NCBI RefSeq assembly: GCF_011578045.1
Contig: NZ_CP049801.1
Coordinates: 1,488,001-1,552,000, forward strand
Length of the DNA: 64,000 bases
Source: Acinetobacter shaoyimingii
GTDB lineage: Bacteria > Pseudomonadota > Gammaproteobacteria > Pseudomonadales > Moraxellaceae
Reading direction: 5' to 3'
Shown here: positions 1 through 7,493 of the stretch, one piece after another
Position numbering within the stretch: position 1 is the first letter of the stretch
Layout: each line of letters starts with the position of its first letter
The notes under the pieces: generated by a model
Database searches by the model: none
What the model was told of the DNA's origin: nothing
The model's input: the letters and a program-made list of their open reading frames with translations, nothing else
Made by a program: the position numbers and the translations under genes

Positions 1-686
1 TTATGGATCGGCAACTCGATGCTAAAGCCAGTCAGATGTTGAAAGCATCGATTGAAGCCAAAGGTATTCAGATCATTACGGAAGCCAATACTGAATGCTT
101 AATAGGACAAGATGGGCATGTCAGTCAATTGCGTTTAAAAGATGGAACTGTGTTAGATGCAGATTTGGTGGTCTTTGCGGTTGGTATTCGTCCGAATATT
201 GCACTCGCGCAAAGTGCAGGTTTGCGCTGTAACCGTGGTGTATTGGTCAATGACACCATGCAGACCTATGACCCAAGTATTTATGCAGTCGGTGAATGTA
301 TTGAACATCGCGGGCAAACCTTTGGACTGGTTGAACCTTTATGGGGGCAGGCTTTTATTTGTGCTTCGCACTTGGCTGAGCATGGCAGTCTTACTTTTAA
401 AGCGCCGACTGTACCAACGCAGTTAAAAGTCAGTGGTTGTGATGTGTTTTCAGCAGGTCATTTCCAGCCTGAAGATGACTTTGAAGACATCATTTTAAAT
501 GATGAGAAACGTCAAATTTATAAACGCATTATTGTTCAACAAGACAAAGTGGTAGGTGCTGTACTCTTTGGTGATACCGAAGATGGTGCTTGGTATGCAG
601 AGTTAATTGCCGATCAAACGCCAATCACATCCATCCGCAATAAATTGCTCTTCGGTAAAGATTTTGCATTAAAGAAAGCGGGTTAA
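1..686 (+). CDS. FAD/NAD(P)H-dependent oxidoreductase, NirB N-domain-like (5' truncated by window edge)
   Basis: C-terminal part of a pyridine-nucleotide-disulphide-type flavoprotein of the nitrite-reductase NirB N-domain / rubredoxin-reductase family. The visible 227 residues hold the motif DADLVVFAVGIRPN, which closes the NAD-binding domain, and YAVGECIEH, the FAD-contacting motif near the C-terminus. The first ATG at base 3 lies in the middle of the fold (the family has about 170 residues before it), so the true start is left of the window. It sits 275 bp before nasA on the same strand. By analogy with assimilatory nitrate reductases that use a separate NAD(P)H flavoprotein, I infer it passes electrons to NasA; this is inference from position and family, not shown by sequence. 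Confidence 0.8.
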   Translation, partial: MDRQLDAKASQMLKASIEAKGIQIITEANTECLIGQDGHVSQLRLKDGTVLDADLVVFAVGIRPNIALAQSAGLRCNRGVLVNDTMQTYDPSIYAVGECIEHRGQTFGLVEPLWGQAFICASHLAEHGSLTFKAPTVPTQLKVSGCDVFSAGHFQPEDDFEDIILNDEKRQIYKRIIVQQDKVVGAVLFGDTEDGAWYAELIADQTPITSIRNKLLFGKDFALKKAG

Positions 687-753
687 TGAATAGGACTCAA
701 TTTTTCTCAAGACCATTTTGCATTGAAACTTGAATGGTGTGTGAAAGAACCCT

Positions 754-844
754 TCACTTTTGAGGGATCAAAAGTGACAAAAATCCTTTGTTTCAATGAT
801 GTGGCGTCCATGCCACACATTGAAACGGTGGCATCCTTGCCACC
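754..844. repeat. three stacked hairpins upstream of nasA
   Basis: Three inverted repeats lie head to tail. Hairpin 1 (754-777) has a 10-bp perfect stem and GGGA loop. Hairpin 2 (790-826) has a 9-bp outer stem, a one-base bulge, a 6-bp inner stem and a 6-nt loop. Hairpin 3 (827-844) has a 7-bp perfect stem (GGTGGCA/TGCCACC) and TCCT loop. The inner stem of hairpin 2 and the stem of hairpin 3 share GTGGC/GCCAC. None is followed by a T-run, so they do not look like ordinary terminators. They may be a dispersed intergenic repeat or a structured leader of nasA. Confidence 0.7.
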
Positions 845-866
845 AAATGATTGAAAATTTTTCCGA

Positions 867-894
867 GAATTTAGAATTTAGAATTTAGAATTTA
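867..894. repeat. 7-bp tandem repeat (GAATTTA x4)
   Basis: Four exact head-to-tail copies of GAATTTA run directly into further A/T sequence, about 70 bp before the nasA start. It is a short simple repeat, likely to vary in copy number; it could alter spacing in the nasA promoter region. Confidence 0.85.
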
Positions 895-961
895 AAATTT
901 TGAGTTGTGTTGAAAATATAACATTGAAATCAATTTAATCCAGACAGGAGCACAGCAGATC

Positions 962-3742
962 ATGAAAAGTATCTCAGTTGTGGAACTGCAAAGCTCCACT
1001 GCATCATCAACACGAGTGACCCAAACCACGTGTCCATATTGTGGAGTGGGGTGTGGTGTTACTGCCAAAGTGACTGAAACGACATTGGGGAAAAAAGTCG
1101 AGGTCACAGGAGATGTAAATCACCCAGCGAATTACGGCAAGCTGTGTATTAAAGGGAGTAACTTAGCAGAGACCTTAGGATTGCAAACTCGTGTTTTGCA
1201 CCCGATGTTGGGTCGCAAAGGGCGAAGAGAAGTGAGTACTTGGGATACAGCACTCGATAGGATTGCTACGCAATTTCAACAGTGTATCGATCAGTACGGA
1301 CGTGACAGTATTGCTTTTTATGTGTCAGGGCAATTACTGACTGAAGACTATTATGTAGTCAATAAATTTGTCAAAGGCTATTTAGGTACAGCCAATATCG
1401 ACACCAACTCGCGATTATGTATGTCTTCTGCTGTGGCAGCACATAAACGTGCTTTTGGAGAAGATCTGGTTCCTGCCAGTTATGAAGATTTCGAACATAC
1501 TGAGATGGTGGTTTTGGTCGGTTCAAATACAGCATGGTGTCATCCTGTGCTGTATCAACGCATGATGAAAGCCAAAGAACAACGTGATGTTTTTGTGGTG
1601 GTGATTGACCCACGTTTTACCAGTACCTGTGAAACAGCAGATTTACATTTACCGATTTTACCAGGGCAGGATGTCGCATTATTTAATGGCTTATTGCAGT
1701 TTTTAAATAAACAAGGACATATTGATCAGGCATTTGTCGATGCATATACAGAAGGTTTGGCACAAGCCTTGAATAGTAGTGAATCTGAAGCATCACTTGA
1801 TACTGTGGCAGAACGAACAGGCATTACGGTAGAAAAATTACAATACTTTTATGAAAAATTTGCCCAAACAGATAAAGTGATGACACTTTTTTCAATGGGT
1901 GTGAATCAATCATCACGTGGCGTAGATAAAGCCAATAGTATCATTAACTGTCATTTGCTGACAGGTAAAATTGGCAAACTTGGCGCAGCACCATTTTCCA
2001 TGACAGGGCAACCCAATGCCATGGGCGGTCGGGAAGTGGGTGGGCTGGCAAATATGTTGGCAGCTCATTTGGAACTGGATCAGCCTGCACATCGTCAATT
2101 GGTGCAAGAGTTCTGGAACAGCCCTTTGATTGCAGATTCAGTGGGGTTAAAAGCTGTCGATTTATTTCATGCGATCGAGAGTGGAAAAATAAAAGCAGTC
2201 TGGATTATGGCGACTAATCCTGTGGTGAGTTTGCCTGATGCCGATCAGGTCAAACGTGCTTTAGATAAATGTGAATTGGTGGTGGTGTCTGATATTTGCC
2301 TAGACACTGATACTACACAATACGCCGATGTTTTATTGCCCGCCTTAGGCTGGGGCGAAAAAGATGGCACGGTGACGAACTCGGAACGTCGTATTTCACG
2401 CCAACATGCATTTTTAGATGTACCAGAACAAGCCAAAGCCGATTGGTGGGCAATCGCAGAAGTGGCAAAACGACTGGGTTTTACTGGGTTTGATTATCAA
2501 AACAGTTATGAGATTTTTCTGGAGCATGCACGTTTATCCGCTTATCAAAATACATCCCTTAAACAACGATTGGCTTCAAACACTTTCCGTTATTTTAATT
2601 TACAGGGTTTAACCGAAATCAGTGTAAATGAATATGATGATTTACAACCCGTGCAATGGCCTGTTTGGGATAAAAATCAACAAGACAACGCAGTTGCACG
2701 TTTATTTTCACAAGGTGGTTTTAGTCATTCCAATGCTAAAGCCAAATTCGTTGCCACCAGTGCAATAGATCCTGTGTATTCAATAGACAATGAATTTCCG
2801 CTGATTTTAAACACGGGTCGAATACGGGATCAGTGGCATACCATGAGCCGTACGGGTTTGTCGGCAACATTAGCAACACATCGGGCTGAACCTTATTGTG
2901 AAATTCATCCACAAGATGCGCTGAAATATGGCATTCAGGATGCAAGCTTGGTTGAGGTACGATCAAAATGGGGCTTATGTGTTTTACGTGCTCAGGTGAG
3001 TGAACATATTCGCCGTGGGCAAATCTTTGCACCCATCCACTGGAATGATCAGGTTGCATCGGATGCTCGCATTGGCAAGGTAGTCAATCCTGTGGTTGAT
3101 CCTATCTCTGGAGAGCCTGAATTTAAACACACACCTGTCATCATGCAGCCCTTTTATACCCATTGGCAAGGAGTGTTGTATATAAGACAAGGGTTTGAAT
3201 CTTATATTGAAAAAATGCTCAATCGTATGGTGTGGTGGACCAAGATCACAACGACTAAAGCGGTTCGATATGAATTGGCAGATCGTCATAAATTTAGTCA
3301 AACCACACAACAACTGAAAAGCCTGCTTCCATTTGATGAAGAAAGTTTTGAATGGATCAATCTAGAAGATCAGTCTGCGCACATTTCTCATAGCATTATT
3401 TTGCAACATGGTGTGCTTATTGCAAGTCTATATATTGCACCAAGCGCATTATTGCCAGACCGTGACTGGGTGGCGGGCTTATTTAAACGTGAACGACTTA
3501 GTGCAATGCATCGTAAGGCATTGTTAGCAGGTCAAGCCATGTCGATGAGCAATAATGATGGTCCATTGGTGTGTAGTTGTTTCAAAGTGGGGAAAAATAA
3601 GATTATTCGAACCATTCAAGAGCAACAGCTGACTCAGGAAAAACAAGTGACAGCATGTCTAAAAGTGGGTGGAAATTGTGGTTCTTGTTTGCCTGAAATT
3701 CGTGGCTTGATAAAAGCCTGTCAAATGGAGAATATGCAATGA
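962..3742 (+). CDS. nasA: assimilatory nitrate reductase, catalytic subunit
   Basis: Cytoplasmic molybdopterin enzyme reducing nitrate to nitrite for nitrogen assimilation. The N-terminus carries the [4Fe-4S] ligands Cys24, Cys27, Cys31 and Cys62 (CPYCGVGC ... LCIKG). The body is a bis-MGD oxidoreductase; NTGRIRDQWHTMSRTG near residue 620 starts the dinucleotide-binding C-domain. The last 60 residues form a BFD-like [2Fe-2S] domain with Cys871, Cys873, Cys906 and Cys909, typical of NasA proteins fed by a separate flavoprotein. Length 926 fits the family. An AGGAG lies about 12 bases before the ATG. It overlaps mobA by 4 bp, so cofactor nucleotide attachment is co-translated with its client. 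Confident. Confidence 0.95.
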   Translation: MKSISVVELQSSTASSTRVTQTTCPYCGVGCGVTAKVTETTLGKKVEVTGDVNHPANYGKLCIKGSNLAETLGLQTRVLHPMLGRKGRREVSTWDTALDRIATQFQQCIDQYGRDSIAFYVSGQLLTEDYYVVNKFVKGYLGTANIDTNSRLCMSSAVAAHKRAFGEDLVPASYEDFEHTEMVVLVGSNTAWCHPVLYQRMMKAKEQRDVFVVVIDPRFTSTCETADLHLPILPGQDVALFNGLLQFLNKQGHIDQAFVDAYTEGLAQALNSSESEASLDTVAERTGITVEKLQYFYEKFAQTDKVMTLFSMGVNQSSRGVDKANSIINCHLLTGKIGKLGAAPFSMTGQPNAMGGREVGGLANMLAAHLELDQPAHRQLVQEFWNSPLIADSVGLKAVDLFHAIESGKIKAVWIMATNPVVSLPDADQVKRALDKCELVVVSDICLDTDTTQYADVLLPALGWGEKDGTVTNSERRISRQHAFLDVPEQAKADWWAIAEVAKRLGFTGFDYQNSYEIFLEHARLSAYQNTSLKQRLASNTFRYFNLQGLTEISVNEYDDLQPVQWPVWDKNQQDNAVARLFSQGGFSHSNAKAKFVATSAIDPVYSIDNEFPLILNTGRIRDQWHTMSRTGLSATLATHRAEPYCEIHPQDALKYGIQDASLVEVRSKWGLCVLRAQVSEHIRRGQIFAPIHWNDQVASDARIGKVVNPVVDPISGEPEFKHTPVIMQPFYTHWQGVLYIRQGFESYIEKMLNRMVWWTKITTTKAVRYELADRHKFSQTTQQLKSLLPFDEESFEWINLEDQSAHISHSIILQHGVLIASLYIAPSALLPDRDWVAGLFKRERLSAMHRKALLAGQAMSMSNNDGPLVCSCFKVGKNKIIRTIQEQQLTQEKQVTACLKVGGNCGSCLPEIRGLIKACQMENMQ

Positions 3743-4362
3743 ATAAGAATGATAAAGATGCGACATATCCAACGACTGACCTGGTTATTTTGGCGGGAGG
3801 TCAAGCACGTCGCATGAATGGAATCAATAAGCTTTTACACCAATTTGATGATGAAATTCAGTTGTTAAAAATCTATCAGCAATTGAAATCACGTGTGAAT
3901 CAAGTCTGGATAAATAGTCACCGTGATCACACCATTTATCAACGCTTAATTCCCTCAATTCAATACTTTCAGGATGATGAGGCTGGATTTCATGGCCCAC
4001 TTATGGGCATGAAAAGTGCGTGGTCACATGTCAGTGCGGATTATGTGCTTTTTGTGCCTTGTGATGTGACCTATATCCCAAACAAAGTCATTTCACGTTT
4101 GCACCGTGCCATGCAAAAAAATGCGGCTTGTGAAGTGGCTGTTGTTGAAATAAATAATAAAGCTTTATTCCCATTCTGTTTGTTAAGGCGAAGCAGTTTA
4201 AGCAAAATATCTGAACATTTAAGGTTGAATCAACGTAGCTTAAAACTTTGCTTTCAAGAGATGCACATGCAAATGGCGCGTTTTAAAAATCGTGCACTAT
4301 TTTTTCACAGTATCAACTCATTTGAAGAATTACAGCAACATCGACAACTCAGCTATTTATAA
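3739..4362 (+). CDS. mobA: molybdenum cofactor guanylyltransferase
   Basis: Predicted to attach GMP from GTP to Mo-molybdopterin, giving the guanine-dinucleotide cofactor that NasA uses. The glycosyltransferase-like nucleotide-binding loop LAGGQARRMNGINKLL is near residue 18 and the acidic metal-binding motif FVPCDVTYIP near residue 105; GFHGPLMGMKSA is also typical. At 207 residues it matches MobA. The second half is divergent. Its ATG overlaps the nasA stop (ATGA), so the two are probably translationally coupled. A 190-bp gap with an inverted repeat separates it from moaA. Confidence 0.88.
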   Translation: MNKNDKDATYPTTDLVILAGGQARRMNGINKLLHQFDDEIQLLKIYQQLKSRVNQVWINSHRDHTIYQRLIPSIQYFQDDEAGFHGPLMGMKSAWSHVSADYVLFVPCDVTYIPNKVISRLHRAMQKNAACEVAVVEINNKALFPFCLLRRSSLSKISEHLRLNQRSLKLCFQEMHMQMARFKNRALFFHSINSFEELQQHRQLSYL

Positions 4363-4376
4363 ATTGAGTTCTATGA

Positions 4377-4472
4377 AGCAATAGCTCAACTTTGTACAAC
4401 AAAAAATTTATTATTTTTTAGTCAGATACTCGTAATGCAAAAAAATAGCACAAAGTTGGAACAGTTATTGCT
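4377..4472. repeat. long inverted repeat between mobA and moaA
   Basis: The left arm (4377-4395, AGCAATA...CAACTTTGT) is matched by the reverse complement at 4450-4472, which carries a few extra bases in the middle. Arms enclose about 54 bases of A/T-rich sequence. It could fold as an imperfect stem in the moaA leader, or be a remnant of a small mobile repeat. No T-run follows the right arm that would make a clean terminator. Confidence 0.55.
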
Positions 4473-4550
4473 TTTTATGATGTATGAAAATAGGGCGTGT
4501 TTTTAAACCGATCAAAATCGGTGCAAAAAAATGCTATGGAATATAGAAAA

Positions 4551-5639
4551 ATGAACAGTATGACAGTATTAAAAAAGCTGACTGTATTTCAAGACCAATA
4601 TGGTCGTCAGAAGCGTAAATTACGTATTTCTGTGACAGATCGCTGTAATTTTAAATGCGTCTACTGTATGCCTGAACATCCAGAGTGGATCAAGAAACAG
4701 GATCTACTCAGTTTTGAAGATCTTTATGCCTTTTGTGAGTTTATGGTGCAACGTGGGATCGAACAGATTCGTATCACAGGGGGTGAGCCACTCATGCGTC
4801 AAGGGGTGGTGCATTTTATTGAGCAGCTTCAAGCTTTAAAAGCGCTCGGCCTAAAACGCATTTCCATGACCACCAATGCTCATTATCTTGAAAAGTATGC
4901 CCAAGCTTTAAAAAAATCAGGATTAGATGATCTTAACATTAGTCTGGACAGCTTAGACCCAGCACAGTTTCAGCAAATCACTCAAAAACCATTGGCTCCT
5001 GTTTTAGCTGGTATTAAAGCTGCGAAAAATGCAGGGTTGAACATTAAGATTAATACAGTACTGATGAAAGGGTTGAATGAAGATCAAATGATTCCATTGG
5101 TCAAATGGTCGCAAGAGCAAGGCTTTGAACAACGCTTTATCGAATTTATGCCTTTAGATGGTGATCAGCTTTGGTCAACACAGATCGTGGTGTCTGAACA
5201 AGAGATTTTACAGCAACTAGAATCGGTTTTTAATGTGCAATCAATCCCGAATCAAGGTGCAAATCCAGCACGAGGTTATTCGGTCAATGGTCAAGCTGTG
5301 GGAATTATTTCTACAATCACACATTCATTTTGTGGTGAATGTGATCGCCTACGTTTAAATGCACAAGGCGAGCTTTACAACTGTTTGTTTGCGATGCGCG
5401 GGCTGAATTTAAAATCTGAAATTCGTGGGCTTCGACCTACAAGTCAGTCTGATCAAGATAAACAAGATCAATTAATGTTGCAAAGCAAATTACATGACTA
5501 TATTTGGGCAAAAAAGCAAGGTTTTCATGAAATTCAACAACTCAAAGTCAATCAACAACTAGCGCAAAATCAACAGCAAAATATGAAACCTCTTTCGAAA
5601 CCACAACGAAAAATCAGTATGTATATGATTGGAGGTTAA
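4551..5639 (+). CDS. moaA: GTP 3',8-cyclase (radical SAM)
   Basis: First step of molybdopterin synthesis: with MoaC it turns GTP into cyclic pyranopterin monophosphate. The radical-SAM triad CNFKCVYC (Cys32, Cys36, Cys39) and the second cluster motif FCGECDRLRLNAQGELYNC are intact, and the protein ends in the conserved Gly-Gly that reaches the active site. The reading frame is open back to a GTG at 4497, but homologues begin near the MNSM residues; ATGs at 4536, 4551 and 4560 are possible and no ribosome site is decisive. The C-terminal 60 residues are Gln/Lys-rich and looser than in E. coli. moaD starts 3 bases after the stop. Confidence 0.93.
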   Translation: MNSMTVLKKLTVFQDQYGRQKRKLRISVTDRCNFKCVYCMPEHPEWIKKQDLLSFEDLYAFCEFMVQRGIEQIRITGGEPLMRQGVVHFIEQLQALKALGLKRISMTTNAHYLEKYAQALKKSGLDDLNISLDSLDPAQFQQITQKPLAPVLAGIKAAKNAGLNIKINTVLMKGLNEDQMIPLVKWSQEQGFEQRFIEFMPLDGDQLWSTQIVVSEQEILQQLESVFNVQSIPNQGANPARGYSVNGQAVGIISTITHSFCGECDRLRLNAQGELYNCLFAMRGLNLKSEIRGLRPTSQSDQDKQDQLMLQSKLHDYIWAKKQGFHEIQQLKVNQQLAQNQQQNMKPLSKPQRKISMYMIGG

Positions 5640-5642
5640 GCC

Positions 5643-5924
5643 ATGACTGAACTTATCACATCGTCCATCAAAGCAGCGACCATACAAATTAAAATTGAAG
5701 CTTTCGGGGCAATCGAGCGTCAGATACCTGCCGATTTGCATTTTATTTGTCAGAGTGATGTGCAGATTACCCAGGTTTTAGAGCAAATCCTTCAATACTA
5801 TCCAGAATCAATAAATTTGTTAGAACGATGCGCCTGTGCCATAGGTGAAGATATTGTTCCAAGGCAGATGCAGTTAACTCGCGATACGCATTTGGTGCTG
5901 TTATCTCCAGTTGCTGGAGGTTGA
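5643..5924 (+). CDS. moaD: molybdopterin synthase small subunit
   Basis: Ubiquitin-like sulfur carrier of molybdopterin synthase. The 93-residue protein ends in LVLLSPVAGG; the terminal Gly-Gly is the site that becomes a thiocarboxylate. The N-terminal strand pattern IQIKIEAFGAIE fits the beta-grasp fold. The first dozen residues are an extension compared with E. coli MoaD (81 aa). It is tightly packed between moaA and moaE, and moaE begins at its stop codon. The activating enzyme MoeB is not in this window. Confidence 0.92.
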   Translation: MTELITSSIKAATIQIKIEAFGAIERQIPADLHFICQSDVQITQVLEQILQYYPESINLLERCACAIGEDIVPRQMQLTRDTHLVLLSPVAGG

Positions 5925-5926
5925 TG

Positions 5927-6481
5927 ATGCAATTCAAACAATTTGCGCGAATTCAACAGATACCATTCAGCCAAGATCTATTTGATTCTATCGAGTCTTT
6001 TCCCGAATGCGGTGGAATAGGTATCTTCATCGGTACGGTGCGAAATCATCATGAAGGCAAAGCGGTGAAAGCGCTGAAATATACCGCTTATGCGCCTGTA
6101 GCAGAAAAAATGATTCGTCAAATTGAGTGTGAGATTCAGGTGAAATATGGCGTGTCTTATGTACGGGTCGTACATCGGGTGGGGGTTTTAGATATTGCTG
6201 ATACTGCCATTATTGCCATTGCTTATGCAGCGCATCGCCGTGAAGCTTTTGCAGCTTGTGAAGAAGCAGTTGAACGGGTCAAGCATGAAGTACCAGTTTG
6301 GAAAGAAGAATTTTATACCGATGGCAGTAGTCAATATGTCGAAGGCTGTTGTATTCGTAAAGATCATGCATGTGAGGCTCATCAAGCACATTCAATAACG
6401 CATCAGCATCATGAAAATAAAAGTTCTGTACATCAACACGATCATCATTTGCTTGAACATCATGCTGAAAAAATGACTTAA
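5927..6481 (+). CDS. moaE: molybdopterin synthase large subunit with His-rich tail
   Basis: Catalytic subunit that, with MoaD thiocarboxylate, converts cyclic pyranopterin monophosphate to molybdopterin. The core (residues 1-148) has GGIGIFIGTVRNHHEGK, AAHRREAF and the active-site lysine in VPVWKEEFYTDG. The start is chosen because GGAGG ends 6 bases before the ATG at 5927; ATG 5924 and TTG 5921 are in frame but too close. After the core comes a roughly 36-residue tail with many histidines (HQHHENK, HQHDHH, EHHAEK), absent from E. coli MoaE (150 aa). It may bind metal; this is inference. Confidence 0.92.
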   Translation: MQFKQFARIQQIPFSQDLFDSIESFPECGGIGIFIGTVRNHHEGKAVKALKYTAYAPVAEKMIRQIECEIQVKYGVSYVRVVHRVGVLDIADTAIIAIAYAAHRREAFAACEEAVERVKHEVPVWKEEFYTDGSSQYVEGCCIRKDHACEAHQAHSITHQHHENKSSVHQHDHHLLEHHAEKMT

Positions 6482-6501
6482 GTGAACACTATTTGTGACT
6501 T

Positions 6502-6573
6502 ATGGCATCGCTAAATATGAACAGTACAGCTTTGCAATTTTTATCTAGTTTAAAATCAGGATCGATTCAATGA
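6502..6573 (+). other. possible displaced N-terminus of MoaC in another frame
   Basis: A 23-codon ORF, starting with ATG 6502 and ending in FLSSLKSGSIQ, overlaps the moaC start by ATGA. Its last residues followed by the downstream frame read SGSIQ-MKNVG, which lines up with the N-terminus of E. coli MoaC as I recall it (GEAH-MVDVS). One missing A in the CAATG at 6568-6572 would explain the break. It may instead be a short leader peptide. Confidence 0.4.
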
Positions 6574-7493
6574 AAAATGTGGGAATGAAAGCGGAGAGTT
6601 ATCGCACTGCGATTGCAACAGGAATTTTGCATGCACCGCCACATTGTATTGAATTACTTCGACTGGGCAATACCGAAAAAGGTGATGCACTGAAAACAGC
6701 GAAAATTGCTGGTATTTTGGCTGCGAAACGGACAGATGAATTGATTCCACTGTGTCATCCACTTCCCATTTACCGTGCTGATGTTGAATATGAATTGTTT
6801 GAATCACATGTGGTCATTAGCGCTGTGGTTGAAACTATCGGTCCTACTGGGGTGGAAATGGAGGCATTAACCGCTGTCAGCCTTGCAGGTTTAACCCTGT
6901 ATGACATGCTAAAACCGCATTGTGAAGCTGAAGATCTTTGCCTTGATCAAATCAAATTACAAAAGAAAAAAGGTGGTAAATCACATTTTACTCGTGCCTT
7001 AAAAGAAAGTTTAAGTGTTTCTGTCATCGTTCTTTCAGATACCGTGGCATCTGGAAAAAAAGCAGACACCGCGGGTCAAAATGTTGTGGAGATTCTTGAA
7101 GAAGCAAATTTCTCCAACATCGCTTATCAAGTCATTCCTGATAGTCCTGAACAATTATTAAGTCTCATTGAAGAACAGAAAAATCAATATCCGCTGATAC
7201 TTACCGTTGGTGGAACAGGACTTGGCCCTAAAGATTTGACGGTCGAAACCCTTCAGCCATTATTGAAACGTGAAATTCCAGGTTTGATGGAAGCTTCCCG
7301 TAGTTTTGGGCAAAAAAGAACGCCTTATGCAGCACTCAGTCGCGGAGTGGCAGGTTATATCGACCAGACTTTGGTGATCACGTTACCAGGGAGTCGTCAG
7401 GGAGCAAAAGAGTCGCTGATTGCAATTCTACCTGCTTTAGTCCATTTGTTTGATGTTCAAAACAATATTCCGCATGCAGGAGGGTATCAGTGA
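6570..7493 (+). CDS. moaCB: bifunctional MoaC-MoaB/Mog fusion
   Basis: Residues 1-140 are MoaC, which completes cyclic pyranopterin monophosphate formation: KAESYRTA, LIPLCHPLPI, GVEMEALTAVS and the catalytic lysine region KKKGGKS are present. Residues 148-300 are a MoaB/MogA domain that adenylates molybdopterin before Mo insertion: LTVGGTGLGPKDLT and LPGSRQGAKES. Such fusions occur in this lineage. CAGGA lies 8 bases before the ATG. The MoaC part starts about 15 residues late relative to E. coli, and the missing segment seems to lie upstream in another frame. It shares GTGA with moeA. Confidence 0.9.
   Translation: MKNVGMKAESYRTAIATGILHAPPHCIELLRLGNTEKGDALKTAKIAGILAAKRTDELIPLCHPLPIYRADVEYELFESHVVISAVVETIGPTGVEMEALTAVSLAGLTLYDMLKPHCEAEDLCLDQIKLQKKKGGKSHFTRALKESLSVSVIVLSDTVASGKKADTAGQNVVEILEEANFSNIAYQVIPDSPEQLLSLIEEQKNQYPLILTVGGTGLGPKDLTVETLQPLLKREIPGLMEASRSFGQKRTPYAALSRGVAGYIDQTLVITLPGSRQGAKESLIAILPALVHLFDVQNNIPHAGGYQ

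Noticed and set aside
4497-4550. 18-residue extension of MoaA from the GTG at 4497
   Set aside because: Not like known MoaA N-termini and no ribosome site; a later ATG is preferred.
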